The notes: generated from the letters alone by a model not told the origin. A stretch of 64,000 nt of DNA from an uncultured Collinsella sp. (GCA_958421275.1 CATZLI010000004.1:211091-275090); one strand, 5' to 3'; shown: positions 7,792-17,405, counted from the stretch's first letter. A program made the numbers and translations.

Positions 7792-10473
7792 CTAGTCCTC
7801 GAGCAGGTCCTCGATAAATCCGACGCGGTAGTTTTTGAAGATGACCTCGCCGCCGTCTTGCGTGGCGTCCAGATCGACATCGCCCATGATGCCAAAGTCG
7901 TGGTCGCCATCCTCGTCGGCAAAGATCTGATGCACGTGCCATACGCGCGCGGTCTTCTCGTCGGACTCATCGATGGAAAACATCGCGGCGCTGCGGGCAT
8001 CTCCGTCGGTGAGGATTTCCTCGTGTTGCTCATGGTAGGCATCGAGCGCCTTTTGCCAGCGGATCTCGCTCATGCCCCAGTCGTCGTCGAGTTCGCCCAG
8101 GTCGCGAACGTGCTCGCGGGCGGCAAGGGTCACGCGGCGGAAGAGCGCGTTGCGCACCAACAGCGTGCAGCCGCGGCGGTCCACCACGACCTCGTCGATG
8201 CCCTGCGGCGGCGCAGCATCGAGGGCTGCCGGGTTGCCGGCGTTCTCCCACTCGTCCACCAGGCTCGAGTCCACCGAGCGCACCACAAAGCCCAGCCACG
8301 AGATAATGTCGCGCAGGCGCTCGTCGCGCTTCTCGATGGGCACGGTGCGGTCGAGCGAACGGTAGGCCTCTGCCAGGTAGCGCAGTAAAATGCCCTCGGA
8401 GCGGGCGATGCCGAGCTTTTGAATGTAGCCCTTAAAATCGCTCGCGCTTTCCAGCATATCGCGCAGAACGCTCTTGGGAGAGAGCTGATAGTCGTTTGCC
8501 CAAGGTACTTCCTGGCAGTACTTATCAAAAGCGGCGTCGAGCAAATCCTCGAGTGGCTTTTCGTACGTGACGTCTTGAATGCGCTCCAAGCGCTCCTCAT
8601 ACTCGATGCCGTCGGCCTTCATCTCGGCCATAGCGCGATCGCGTGCGGCGCGCTCCTGTGCGCGCAGCACCTGCTTGGGATCCTCGAGCGTTGCCTCGAC
8701 CATTGAGATCAGGTCCATGGTATAGGTCTCGCTCTCGGGATCGAGCAGCTCCAATGCGGCAAGCAAGAACGGCGAGAGCGGCTGATCGAGCGCGAAGTCC
8801 TCGGGCAGATCGACCGTCAGCGCATAGTCGATGTCTGGTGCGGCGTCAGTCGGGGCGTCGGGTGCGGGCGGTACCTCGGTGCGAACGACGACGCCGGAAT
8901 CGATGAGCGTGGCGAAGATCTCGTCGGCGCGAACCTCGAGCTTGGCCTTTTCCTCGGGAGTCTGCAAGCTCGTCTCGATGAGGTCGTGTACGCGGGCGCG
9001 GGCATCGCCGCCCTGTTCGACCACGCTAATCACCATGGAGTGTGTGATGCGCAGGCGCGGCTTGAGCGTTTCGGGCTGCGTCTCGATCAGGCGCTCAAAG
9101 GTCTGCTTGTTCCAGGTGACAAAGCCCTCGGGGGCCTTCTTCTTTTTAATCTTGCGGAGCTTTTTGGGATCGTCGCCCGCCTTGGCCATAAGCTTGGCAT
9201 TCTCGATCTCGTGCTCGGGTGCCTCGGCAATCACCATGCCCTCGGTATCGAAACCCGAGCGGCCGGCGCGACCGGCAATCTGATGGAACTCGCGGGCGCG
9301 CAGGCGACGCATCTTGTAGCCGTCGAACTTGGTGAGCGCGGTGAGCACCACGGTGTGGATGGGTACGTTGATGCCGACGCCGAGTGTATCGGTACCGCAG
9401 ATGACGGGCAGCAGACCCTGCTGCGCCAAGCGCTCGACCAGCAGGCGATAGCGCGGCAACATGCCAGCATGGTGCACGCCGACGCCGCATCCAAGCAGGC
9501 GCTTGAGAATCTTGCCAAAGGCCGTCGAGAAGCTCGTCCCCTTTGCCGCGTCTTTGATGGCTTCGCGCTGCTCCTTGCTGGCGATGCCAAAATTGGCGAG
9601 CGACTGTGCCGTCGCAAGTGCGGCATCCTGGCTAAAGTGCACGATATAGAGCGGGGCCTCGCCGCGACGCATCGCGAGCTCGACGGTGCCCTCGAGCGAG
9701 GTCGTCACGTAGTCGTAGCTCAGCGGCACGGGGCGTGGGGCATCGACGACCAAGTCACAGGTAGCGCCGGTGTGCTCCTCGAGTGAGGCGGCGATGGCAG
9801 TGACATTGCCGAGCGTGGCGCTCATGAGCATAAACTGCGTGTGGGGCAGGGTGAGCAGCGGCACCTGCCAGGCCCAGCCGCGGTCGGGGTCGGCAAAGTA
9901 GTGGAACTCGTCCATGGCCACGCAGCCCACGTCGGCGTCCTCGCCCTCGCGGAGCGCATCGTTGGCAAGGATTTCGGCCGTGCAGCAGATGACGGGTGCC
10001 TTGGTGTTGATATGCGTGTCGCCGGTGATCATACCGACGTTATCGCGACCGAGCACCTGCACCAGGTCGAAGAACTTTTCACTGACCAAGGCCTTGATGG
10101 GGGCCGTGTAATAACAGCGTTTGCCCTGTGCCATGCCCATAAAGAGCATGCCCAGCGCGACGAGCGATTTACCCGATCCGGTCGGTGTGCCTAAAATGAC
10201 GTGATCGCCGGCTGCCAGGTCCATGAGGGCCTCTTCTTGGTGATCCCACAGCTCAATGCCGCGATCGCTCGTCCATTCAAAGAAACGTTCGAAGGCTTGA
10301 TCGGGCGTGAGCCATGGTTCGGGCTCGCTGCCGTCCTCGGGCTCCCACCAGGTGGGGGAGAGCGCGCCGAGCGAGCCAAACTCGGCTTCGGTTCCCGTGC
10401 CGCCCGAGAATGAGCTGGCGGCGCCGGCGCCGGAGGCGGTACTGGCGGCGGTGTCTGTCGTGGTCTGTGCCAT
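7792..10473 (-). CDS. Ski2/Mtr4-like DEAD-box helicase with DUF3516 C-terminal domain
   Basis: An 893-aa superfamily 2 helicase. After a low-complexity Ala/Ser/Thr N-terminus, motif I is GTPTGSGKS (about 95-103), motif II is DEFH, motif III is SATLGN, and motif VI lies in HQIAGRAGRSG. The C-terminal 400 residues match the actinobacterial DUF3516 extension. Relatives of the Ski2/Mtr4 group unwind RNA for decay, so an RNA-processing role is likely but unproven. The start at 10473 is chosen because the coding sequence upstream of it overlaps the 123-bp repeat and is not conserved-looking; GAGAGAAAG lies 9 nt upstream. Copy 2 of the repeat occupies the region where a promoter would be expected. 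Confidence 0.9.
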   Translation of the reverse strand: MAQTTTDTAASTASGAGAASSFSGGTGTEAEFGSLGALSPTWWEPEDGSEPEPWLTPDQAFERFFEWTSDRGIELWDHQEEALMDLAAGDHVILGTPTGSGKSLVALGMLFMGMAQGKRCYYTAPIKALVSEKFFDLVQVLGRDNVGMITGDTHINTKAPVICCTAEILANDALREGEDADVGCVAMDEFHYFADPDRGWAWQVPLLTLPHTQFMLMSATLGNVTAIAASLEEHTGATCDLVVDAPRPVPLSYDYVTTSLEGTVELAMRRGEAPLYIVHFSQDAALATAQSLANFGIASKEQREAIKDAAKGTSFSTAFGKILKRLLGCGVGVHHAGMLPRYRLLVERLAQQGLLPVICGTDTLGVGINVPIHTVVLTALTKFDGYKMRRLRAREFHQIAGRAGRSGFDTEGMVIAEAPEHEIENAKLMAKAGDDPKKLRKIKKKKAPEGFVTWNKQTFERLIETQPETLKPRLRITHSMVISVVEQGGDARARVHDLIETSLQTPEEKAKLEVRADEIFATLIDSGVVVRTEVPPAPDAPTDAAPDIDYALTVDLPEDFALDQPLSPFLLAALELLDPESETYTMDLISMVEATLEDPKQVLRAQERAARDRAMAEMKADGIEYEERLERIQDVTYEKPLEDLLDAAFDKYCQEVPWANDYQLSPKSVLRDMLESASDFKGYIQKLGIARSEGILLRYLAEAYRSLDRTVPIEKRDERLRDIISWLGFVVRSVDSSLVDEWENAGNPAALDAAPPQGIDEVVVDRRGCTLLVRNALFRRVTLAAREHVRDLGELDDDWGMSEIRWQKALDAYHEQHEEILTDGDARSAAMFSIDESDEKTARVWHVHQIFADEDGDHDFGIMGDVDLDATQDGGEVIFKNYRVGFIEDLLED

Positions 10474-10594
10474 GTGTTTGCTTTCTCTCGCGATTGTCCG
10501 CCAACTATTATGGCGTAGCGGCGGCGCGGGGTGCCAGCGCGCGAGAAAATGCAGGAAATGGGCGTTCTGCCCAGCCGTTTGGTGCAGTTGCCAG

Positions 10595-10717
10595 CTAAGT
10601 GAGTAGACTTTTTGCAATATCGCGAGCACATGGCTTTTGCGTAAGGGATTTACCTGCGGTTTTAGTTTTCGTTATGTGGGTTGTGCTTGGCTATTGCTAA
10701 AAAGTCTACTCACTTAG
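10595..10717. repeat. 123-bp inverted-repeat element, copy 2
   Basis: Same length, orientation and terminal arms as 731-853. The arms extend here through GCAATA (10614-10619) pairing with TATTGC (10692-10697), and AGCACA (10625-10630) pairing with TGTGCT (10682-10687). Two paired columns differ from copy 1 yet stay complementary. It lies 23 bp from the trmB stop codon and 122 bp upstream of the helicase start. Confidence 0.85.
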
Positions 10718-10740
10718 GTTTGAGGGTCGTTCGCTGGCGC

Positions 10741-11622
10741 CTATTTGCGCTTGTTTGCTGACGCCGCGACCATCAGAAGCCCGTGGGACTCTTGTGGCAG
10801 GCGCTTCTTGCCCTTGCGGGCGCGGTTTCTAAAGTTCTCGACGGCCTCTTCCATGCCGAGGGGCACGTAGGTGAGCTCGTCGAGGTTATCTGGCAGGTAG
10901 CAGGCAAGGCTTTGCTCCTGCGCTCGGCCTGCTGCGAGTTGCTCTTCGGTAGGTTTCTCGCCGGGTGTGGCGTAAATGCCATAGACAGCGGCGCCCATTT
11001 CGCGCGTGCGGCACTCGTACTCGGTCTCGGGATGCTCGGGATGATCGCGGCGGACGTCGTCACTTACCCAAAGCGTGTCGTAGCCTGCCGCGGCAAACTG
11101 CCCCAGGGCGTAGTCGCGCAGAGGCTTGCTGTCGGTTCGCAGTGTGACGGTGGCGCCGGCTGCAAAGAGCGGGCGGTAGAGCATCAGATGATCGACATGG
11201 ACGAGTCGTTTTTTGGCGTACTTGGCCTTGGGCTGCGGCGTGGGAAAGTTGATGGTGATGGCATCGAGCTCGCCTGCGGCAAACAGCTGCGGCAGCGATG
11301 CGGCGCCTCGGGGCAGGACGAGTGCATTGGGCAGCTCCTGCTCGCAGATTTTCTGTGCGGCATAGGCGATGCAGATGGGCTCCTGGTCCATACCGATAAA
11401 GAGCGTGGTGGGCTCACGGCGAGCGCGCTCTACAAGGTACGTTCCCTTGCCACAGCCAAGATCCAGGTGAAGGTGTTCGAAGGGCTTGCTGCCAACTGGT
11501 GCGCAAGCCTCGCGCCAACCTCCGGCATAGGCCTCGGGGTTCGTCTCAATCGCATCGGCGTAGCGCTCCAGGCGCTCTTCGAGCACAAAGTTCTTAGGCG
11601 TGCGAACGTGGACGGCTCCCAT
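10741..11622 (-). CDS. trmB: tRNA (guanine-N7-)-methyltransferase
   Basis: A 293-aa class I SAM-dependent methyltransferase making m7G46 in the tRNA variable loop. The SAM-binding motif LDLGCGKGTYLVE is followed by the TrmB signature NFPTPQPKAKYAKKR (usual form NFPDPWPKKRHxKRR) and the substrate segment RTDSKPL. It is longer than the usual 210-240 aa: an extra C-terminal region of about 60 residues follows the methyltransferase core. AAGGAG lies just upstream of the ATG. The TAG stop is 23 bp from the 123-bp repeat. Confidence 0.9.
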   Translation of the reverse strand: MGAVHVRTPKNFVLEERLERYADAIETNPEAYAGGWREACAPVGSKPFEHLHLDLGCGKGTYLVERARREPTTLFIGMDQEPICIAYAAQKICEQELPNALVLPRGAASLPQLFAAGELDAITINFPTPQPKAKYAKKRLVHVDHLMLYRPLFAAGATVTLRTDSKPLRDYALGQFAAAGYDTLWVSDDVRRDHPEHPETEYECRTREMGAAVYGIYATPGEKPTEEQLAAGRAQEQSLACYLPDNLDELTYVPLGMEEAVENFRNRARKGKKRLPQESHGLLMVAASANKRK

Positions 11623-11741
11623 GAGGCTCCTTGGTCATAAGTATGGAACGCATAGCTGTGCGTTCCGTCAATGGGTTGAAAAAGGGGTGGACATAGTTTG
11701 CCCGAAAGATGCGATGCGGCTCGGCAGCGAGTCGTCGATGC

Positions 11742-12614
11742 CTACAGACGTTTGAGGATCACATAGCGGTTGAGATCGCCGCTGCGACCGTCAGCATGGA
11801 AGCGCTCAAGCTCGCGTACGGGAACCTCGCCGCTCTTGTAGAACGTGCGGACGCCGCGCACCAGGTCGGTGATTTGCTGATCGTCAAAGTGGTGGCAATA
11901 GCGATAAGCATGGCGGTCGTTTTGCCAGCCAATGAGGTGGTCGCCGGCCTCAAACTGCGCGGAGTCGTAGCCCTCAAACGGTGGGGTGAGCTCGGCGCGG
12001 GCCTCGGCGCGAACAGCCTTGCGCGCCATGCGCTCGTCGTTCATAAACTCCCAAAAGCTGATGGCGATGATGCCGCCCGGGCGCGTCTGCCGCACCAGGG
12101 CGTCGAGCACGCGTACGCGGTACTCGCACGACGGTACGTGGTGCATAAAGCCAAAACAGACCGAGATGTCGGCGAGCGGGGCGTCGAAAAGCACGTCGGG
12201 TGTCTCGGCGGGGTTGAGCTTCATGAGGGCGTCGAGCACATCGAGCTCCTGGAAGTGCAGGTTGGGAATGCGCAGGGCGTGGCCATGTGCATCGATGGCC
12301 AAATCTTGGCACGAGTCGACACCATAGAACTCAAACGGGCAACTGGCATCTGCCGAGGGGTTTGCGCCGTTGACGCCCTTGGCGGCGAGTGCGCCGCCGG
12401 CGGCAAAGTTCTCGAATCGCATATTGCCGCAGGCAAGATCGAAGACGCGGACGGGATGCTCGATGGTGGCGACGTCGAGCTGTTCGAGCGCAATGTCCAT
12501 GGTGCGCACCCAGCCGGGCCATGGAGCCTGGCGCGTATCGGAAAAGGAGGCGGAGTGCTCGCGATAGAACGTATTGTTGAGCTGGATGAGCGATGAGGCG
12601 AAATCACGGTTCAC
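11742..12614 (-). CDS. Class I SAM methyltransferase, Trm9/ALKBH8-like
   Basis: A 290-aa methyltransferase. The N-terminal region LNNTFYREHSASFSDTR followed by APWPGW resembles the signature at the start of Trm9/ALKBH8 tRNA wobble-uridine methyltransferases. Motif I is FDLACGNMRF, the acidic motif is YGVDSC, and GFMHHVPS plus RPGGIIAISFWEF complete the fold. I infer a tRNA-methylating role but cannot exclude another substrate. A GTG at 12614 preceded by GGAGGG (spacing 11) is chosen. An in-frame ATG at 12662 would add 16 residues but lacks a ribosome-binding site. It is divergent from the XRE regulator gene. Confidence 0.75.
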   Translation of the reverse strand: MNRDFASSLIQLNNTFYREHSASFSDTRQAPWPGWVRTMDIALEQLDVATIEHPVRVFDLACGNMRFENFAAGGALAAKGVNGANPSADASCPFEFYGVDSCQDLAIDAHGHALRIPNLHFQELDVLDALMKLNPAETPDVLFDAPLADISVCFGFMHHVPSCEYRVRVLDALVRQTRPGGIIAISFWEFMNDERMARKAVRAEARAELTPPFEGYDSAQFEAGDHLIGWQNDRHAYRYCHHFDDQQITDLVRGVRTFYKSGEVPVRELERFHADGRSGDLNRYVILKRL

Positions 12615-12881
12615 GGCGCGGAATTCCCTCCGTTGGCGGTGTGGAATAAACAGTACGACCATACTACCGTTAACGCCGCAACGGGGACAACCGAGCCGTG
12701 GGTCATTGCTTTGTTTGGACACATTTCCGCAGCTCATATGTGCCCGCAACCGCCGGTTGTCAAAAATCTCACTAGAATAGGTGGCATGTTTTTGGCGGTG
12801 GCGGATACATTTTTAACTGTGCAAGGCGCCTAAGAACAAAAACGGTCCGGCGGCACGGCTGGCAAAAGCATAGGAGGAACC

Positions 12882-13598
12882 ATGAATGTAGAAACTGCGC
12901 AGCGGCTCGCCGACCTTCGCCGCAGCAAAGGCTTTAGCCAAGAAGGGCTGGCACGAAAGCTGGGGCTGTCGCGCCAAGCGGTCAGTAAATGGGAGCGTGC
13001 AGAGAGCTCGCCCGATACCGAGAACCTGATCTCGCTCGCCAAACTCTATGGCGTGAGCCTGGACGAGCTGCTCAATCCGAGCGATGAGATCGAGGACGAT
13101 ATCGAGTTTGAGAACGAGGACCGCGCCCGTCAGCGCGAGGCCGAGGCGGCAGAGCGCGCGCGTACCCATGAGGCGGCGGCACGAGCTACCGAGGCGGCAA
13201 CACAGGCGAGTGATGCTGCGGCCAAGGCGGCGCAAGCGGCAAGCTGGAGTGCACAGGCCGCCAATGCCGCTACGGCGCAGGCGACGAGTGGCGGCGCAGT
13301 TGGCTCGACTCCGGTGAAGGGCCCGTTCCAGTCATTCCCGTATTGGGCCGTGTGCTGGCTGCTGTTCTTTTTGCTGATGTTCCTGTTTGGCGCCGGCCCC
13401 TTTGCCGCGCTGATCTTCTTTACGATTCCCATCTATCACTGGGTTGCGCGTGCGCTCGATGGTGATTGGGCACGCGGGGATATTCAGGTTGGTCCGGCGC
13501 CGGCGGCGGCTAGGGCTCAGAATGCTTCCGCTCCGGTTGATACTGACGTGGCTACCGCGACTACCGCTGACCCGATCGCCAAAGAGGGTGATGAATGA
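12882..13598 (+). CDS. XRE-family regulator with membrane domain
   Basis: A 238-aa protein. An N-terminal helix-turn-helix (residues 6-60, RRSKGFSQEGLARKLGLSRQ) is followed by an acidic linker and an Ala-rich region (about 85-140) likely to be helical. Two hydrophobic segments (about 147-190, WAVCWLLFFLLMFLFG) predict a membrane anchor. This layout is common in membrane-tethered regulators that control an adjacent DUF4097 gene. The downstream gene overlaps its last codons, so they are translationally coupled. AGGAGG precedes the ATG. It probably autoregulates the operon in response to an envelope signal (inference). Confidence 0.85.
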   Translation: MNVETAQRLADLRRSKGFSQEGLARKLGLSRQAVSKWERAESSPDTENLISLAKLYGVSLDELLNPSDEIEDDIEFENEDRARQREAEAAERARTHEAAARATEAATQASDAAAKAAQAASWSAQAANAATAQATSGGAVGSTPVKGPFQSFPYWAVCWLLFFLLMFLFGAGPFAALIFFTIPIYHWVARALDGDWARGDIQVGPAPAAARAQNASAPVDTDVATATTADPIAKEGDE

Positions 13599-14494
13599 TG
13601 AAGCTTTCGCATGAATCCAAGGTACGCTTGGGCGTTGGCATCGGAGCGTTCGTGCTCATCATCGGACTTGTCTTTGGCACTTCGCGGCTATTGGCTCATT
13701 CCGATATGGTGCGTACGACCGGTATTCTATCTGGCAATTTGTCTGATTTTGACGATATGTTTGACGACGATGATCTCTTGGATAACGGCAACTATTCCGC
13801 TCGGCCTCAACAGCTTTCGAGCGAAACGTTTGATGCCGACGCGTTCACATCGCTTGACTTGGACGTGACGTCGGGCACGGTCGAGATCAAACACGTCTCC
13901 GGCGGGCCGGTGCGCGTAATTGAAAGCGGGCGTGTGGCAACGGGGACCGTTGCCTTCGATGCGGCAACCCAAAATCTGGCCGAAATCAAGGGCTCTACGC
14001 TCAAAATTCGCCAGTTCGATTGCGATGACGAGCGCGCCATTGACCGCACGGTTACCGTCGAACTGCCGCGCGAAGTTGCCGATAACATGGTGGGCATTAC
14101 AGCGAATGTAGGATCGGGCGATCTGACGGTCACGGACATTGCGTGCCATGACCTCAACCTGACTTTGGACTCGGGAGACGTTGAGTTTGCGGGCACCGTG
14201 ACCGACACCCTGAATGCCAAGGTCGGTTCGGGCGATGTGACGTTCGAGCTCTACCAGGCCCCCGCGAAGTCGATGGACGTGAGCGTGGGCTCGGGCGATG
14301 TGGAGATGACGGTTCCGAACTCGACGGGCTTTAAGGCGAGCCTTACCCTGGGTAGCGGCGACTTCGAGAGCGATTTCCTTCCGCTTGGCTACGACGGCGA
14401 GACCATTTTGAATCTTGAATTCGATAACGGCGATAAGTCTGCCACGTATCGTTTTAAGGTCGGTTCGGGCGACATGTCGTTTGATCCGGAGTGA
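13595..14494 (+). CDS. DUF4097 family putative adhesin/beta-repeat protein
   Basis: A 299-aa protein with one N-terminal transmembrane segment (about 8-30) and a long beta-repeat region. Repeated glycine/aspartate turns (SGTVEIKHV, GSGDLTVTD, SGDVEFAG, GSGDVTFEL, GSGDVEMTV, GSGDFESDF, GSGDMSFD) mark a right-handed beta-solenoid typical of DUF4097. An acidic linker FDDMFDDDDLLD follows the membrane anchor. The ATG overlaps the upstream stop codon (ATGATGA), implying coupling to the XRE regulator. The domain is probably extracytoplasmic. The role is unknown; relatives belong to envelope-stress operons. Confidence 0.85.
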   Translation: MMKLSHESKVRLGVGIGAFVLIIGLVFGTSRLLAHSDMVRTTGILSGNLSDFDDMFDDDDLLDNGNYSARPQQLSSETFDADAFTSLDLDVTSGTVEIKHVSGGPVRVIESGRVATGTVAFDAATQNLAEIKGSTLKIRQFDCDDERAIDRTVTVELPREVADNMVGITANVGSGDLTVTDIACHDLNLTLDSGDVEFAGTVTDTLNAKVGSGDVTFELYQAPAKSMDVSVGSGDVEMTVPNSTGFKASLTLGSGDFESDFLPLGYDGETILNLEFDNGDKSATYRFKVGSGDMSFDPE

Positions 14495-14592
14495 CAGACG
14501 GCTATCGAAGACTTATAAACCATAGCCGCGCTCTTTGATGGAGGCGCCGGGGCCGTGGTCGGCTTCGGCGCCTTTGCCTTTACAATGGGGAC

Positions 14593-16500
14593 ATGGAACA
14601 GATTATCTTGAACATACTCGAGGCTCTGCGTCGCGGCGAGACTGTGGACGACAAAGCGCTCGTCAAACTGATACATGCCGAGGCGCGCCGTGAGGGTGCC
14701 GACAAACGCGATTTGGCCAAGCGCCGCTTGCTGCCGTTTTACCAGCGGGTGAAGCGCGAGGAGCCGGCACGTTGGGCTGGGTGGAATGTCGATTCCGATC
14801 TGGAGCGTCAACTGCTGCAGGTGTTGCGTATGAAGCCTCGTCGCACGGCTTCGGGCGTGGCAACCATTACCGTCATCACCAAGCCGTGGCCGTGCTCGGG
14901 CGATTGCCTGTTTTGCCCCAACGACCTGCGCATGCCCAAAAGCTATTTACATGCCGAGCCGGCGTGTGCCCGTGCAGAGCAAAACTGCTTCGATCCATAT
15001 CTGCAGGTGAGCGCCCGTTTGACCGCGCTTTCGCAGATGGGTCATGCGACCGATAAGATCGAGCTCATTGTGCTTGGCGGTACCTGGAGCGACTATCCGC
15101 AAGGGTATCAGATGTGGTTTATGTCGGAGCTCTTCCGCGCGCTCAATGACGATGCCGTGGCCGGCGTGGCGGCCAACCCCATGTTGGCGCGTCCGGGCAT
15201 CAGCCGTGCCGAGGCAGGGCGCCTGCTCGATGACGCTCCCGCCGATGCCCTGCCGCCGGTGGTGGCGGAGCGTCGCGAACGCTATCGGGCCGTCGGTATT
15301 GCGACCGACGAGGCCGAGCTTGCGAGCGGTGTTACCGACGAGCAGGGGCGTGTGGATGCTGCCGTGGGCGGCTATAACCGCGCGGTGCGTCGTCTGTACG
15401 GCCCCGGTACGCCGTGGGGCGAGGTTGCCGAGTGGCAAACGGCAACGATGGAGGAGCTCGAGCGTCAGCAGCGCATCAACGAGACGGCGAAGCATCGCGT
15501 GGTGGGGCTCGTTATCGAGACGCGCCCCGATGCCGTAACACCGCAGACCCTCGCGCTCATTCGCCGCCTGGGCTGCACCAAGATTCAGATGGGTATCCAG
15601 AGCCTCGACCAGCATCTGCTCGATATCAACGAGCGTCGCATTTCGGTGGCACAGATCGAGCGGGCGTTTTCGCTTGCGCGCCTGTTTGGCTTTAAGATCC
15701 ACGCGCATTTTATGCTCAACTTGCTGGGTGCCACGCCCGAGGGGGACAAGCGCGACTACGAGTGCTTTATGACCGAGGGGGCCTTTATGCCCGACGAAGT
15801 CAAGATTTACCCGTGCGCGCTCATCGAGGGTTCGCGTCTGGTGGGCTGTTACGAGCGCGGCGAGTGGCGCCCCTATACCGAGGAAGAGCTGCTCGATGTG
15901 TTGGCCGATGACATCGTGGTGACGCCGGCGTTCTGCCGCATCAGTCGCATGATCCGCGACTTTAGCTCCGATGACATCATGGTGGGCAACAAGAAGCCCA
16001 ACCTGCGTCAGCTCGTCGAAAACCGCTTGGCTGCTCGTGGGGAAGGCGCGACGGTGCGCGAGATTCGCTATCGCGAGATCAGCACGGCGGGTGCCGACTT
16101 GGATGAGCTGACCCTTGACGAGGAGGTGGCGTACGAGACGCCGGTGACGCACGAGCGCTTTTTGCAGTGGGTGACGCCGCAGGGCAAGATCGCGGGTTTT
16201 TTGCGCCTGTCGCTGCCCGATCGTACTTTTGTTGCCACACATGCGGACGAGTTGCCGACGATGCCGGACGAGGCGATGATTCGCGAGGTGCACGTGTATG
16301 GCATGGCGGCGCGCGTGGGGGATCAAGGCCAGGCGGCCCAGCACCATGGATTGGGGCGTTTGCTCGTAGAGCATGCATGCGAGATCGCCCGGGATGCGGG
16401 CTATGCGCGCATCAACGTGATTAGCGCGATTGGCACACGCGAGTACTATCGCCATCTTGGATTTTATGACCATGGCCTTTATCTGCAAAAGGAGCTCTAG
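14593..16500 (+). CDS. elp3: Elp3-type tRNA uridine-34 modification enzyme (radical SAM/GNAT)
   Basis: A 635-aa bacterial Elongator catalytic subunit homologue. The radical SAM cluster cysteines are C101, C105 and C108 (PCSGDCLFC). The tRNA-binding TIM-barrel segments include TRPDAVTPQT and KIQMGIQSLD. The C-terminal GNAT acetyltransferase domain has HGLGRLLVEHACEIA and ends GFYDHGLYLQKEL. Elp3 makes 5-carboxymethyluridine at the tRNA wobble position from acetyl-CoA. Single-protein Elp3 occurs in archaea and some bacteria. The ATG lacks a strong ribosome-binding site. The next gene starts directly after the stop codon. Confidence 0.92.
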   Translation: MEQIILNILEALRRGETVDDKALVKLIHAEARREGADKRDLAKRRLLPFYQRVKREEPARWAGWNVDSDLERQLLQVLRMKPRRTASGVATITVITKPWPCSGDCLFCPNDLRMPKSYLHAEPACARAEQNCFDPYLQVSARLTALSQMGHATDKIELIVLGGTWSDYPQGYQMWFMSELFRALNDDAVAGVAANPMLARPGISRAEAGRLLDDAPADALPPVVAERRERYRAVGIATDEAELASGVTDEQGRVDAAVGGYNRAVRRLYGPGTPWGEVAEWQTATMEELERQQRINETAKHRVVGLVIETRPDAVTPQTLALIRRLGCTKIQMGIQSLDQHLLDINERRISVAQIERAFSLARLFGFKIHAHFMLNLLGATPEGDKRDYECFMTEGAFMPDEVKIYPCALIEGSRLVGCYERGEWRPYTEEELLDVLADDIVVTPAFCRISRMIRDFSSDDIMVGNKKPNLRQLVENRLAARGEGATVREIRYREISTAGADLDELTLDEEVAYETPVTHERFLQWVTPQGKIAGFLRLSLPDRTFVATHADELPTMPDEAMIREVHVYGMAARVGDQGQAAQHHGLGRLLVEHACEIARDAGYARINVISAIGTREYYRHLGFYDHGLYLQKEL

Positions 16501-17379
16501 ATGAACAAGCCGAGTGTTTCTGCTGGTGTCGTTGCCGGCGTTGCTCTGGGAGCCGCGGCGCTTGGTGCGGCCGCCGTCGCTGTTCGTGCTGCCTGTCTGC
16601 AGGTTGCGCGAACCCGCAATGGGTTGGCACGTGTGAAACGCGTGCACGATGAGGGCGGCGATGAGATTCGCGTGTTGGTGCAAGGCGGCGTCTACCAAAG
16701 CGCAAGCTACATTGGCGAGCGTTGGGCGGAGCCCGTCTTTGCGTACTATCGTGCGTTTGACGACGTGATTGAGTCCGAGGATGCGATGCGCGACGCTTAT
16801 GGTCACGGCATCGACCGTATGCTTATGCTGGGCGGCGGTGGGTTTGCCTATCCCAAGTTCGCGCTGATGTCGCACGAGAGCTTGCGCATGGACGTCATTG
16901 AGTACGATGCCGAGATTACGCGCCTGGCGCGCCGCTGGTTCTACCTAGACGAGCTGGAGCGCGCGGCGGGCGATCGCCTGCGGGTAATAACCGCTGAGGC
17001 TCGCTCGTATCTGGGTGTGACGAGCGTGGGCCATCGTCGCTACGACGTGGTCGTGAGCGATTGCTTTGGCGGCGCCAAGCCCGTGCGCGGGCTGGCGACC
17101 GTTGAGGCGCTGCGCCTGGTGCGGGGCAGCCTGAACCCCGGGGGTATCTACGTGGCCAATATCGTGAGTGCGAACAGGGGGAGCGACGTGACGTTCCTGC
17201 GCGATTGCGCCGCCACGGCACTCGAGGTATTCGCCCACGCTTGGGTAGTGCCTTGCGGCGATGCGGAGTTCGGCGGCGAGGAGAATTATCTGCTCATCGC
17301 CAGCGACGGCGACTACGCCTTTGCCGAAGCCGTGCCTTTTGATGCCGACTTTCTCGGCACCGTCCTTCACGACAAGTAA
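16501..17379 (+). CDS. Membrane-anchored spermidine-synthase-fold protein
   Basis: A 292-aa protein with one N-terminal hydrophobic segment (about 9-32, Ala/Val/Gly-rich) and a Rossmann fold related to SpeE-type aminopropyltransferases. Seen are MLMLGGGGFAYPKFAL (nucleotide loop), DVIEYDAEI (ribose-binding acidic residue) and DVVVSDCFGG (the position of the catalytic Asp in polyamine synthases). A typical polyamine-binding pocket cannot be confirmed, so it could be a methyltransferase-like relative. The ATG directly abuts the elp3 stop codon, so the two are co-transcribed and probably coupled. It is convergent with the helicase of the TerB cassette. Confidence 0.75.
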   Translation: MNKPSVSAGVVAGVALGAAALGAAAVAVRAACLQVARTRNGLARVKRVHDEGGDEIRVLVQGGVYQSASYIGERWAEPVFAYYRAFDDVIESEDAMRDAYGHGIDRMLMLGGGGFAYPKFALMSHESLRMDVIEYDAEITRLARRWFYLDELERAAGDRLRVITAEARSYLGVTSVGHRRYDVVVSDCFGGAKPVRGLATVEALRLVRGSLNPGGIYVANIVSANRGSDVTFLRDCAATALEVFAHAWVVPCGDAEFGGEENYLLIASDGDYAFAEAVPFDADFLGTVLHDK

Positions 17380-17405
17380 GTCTCCCCGTCCCAAAAAGAC
17401 TGGTC

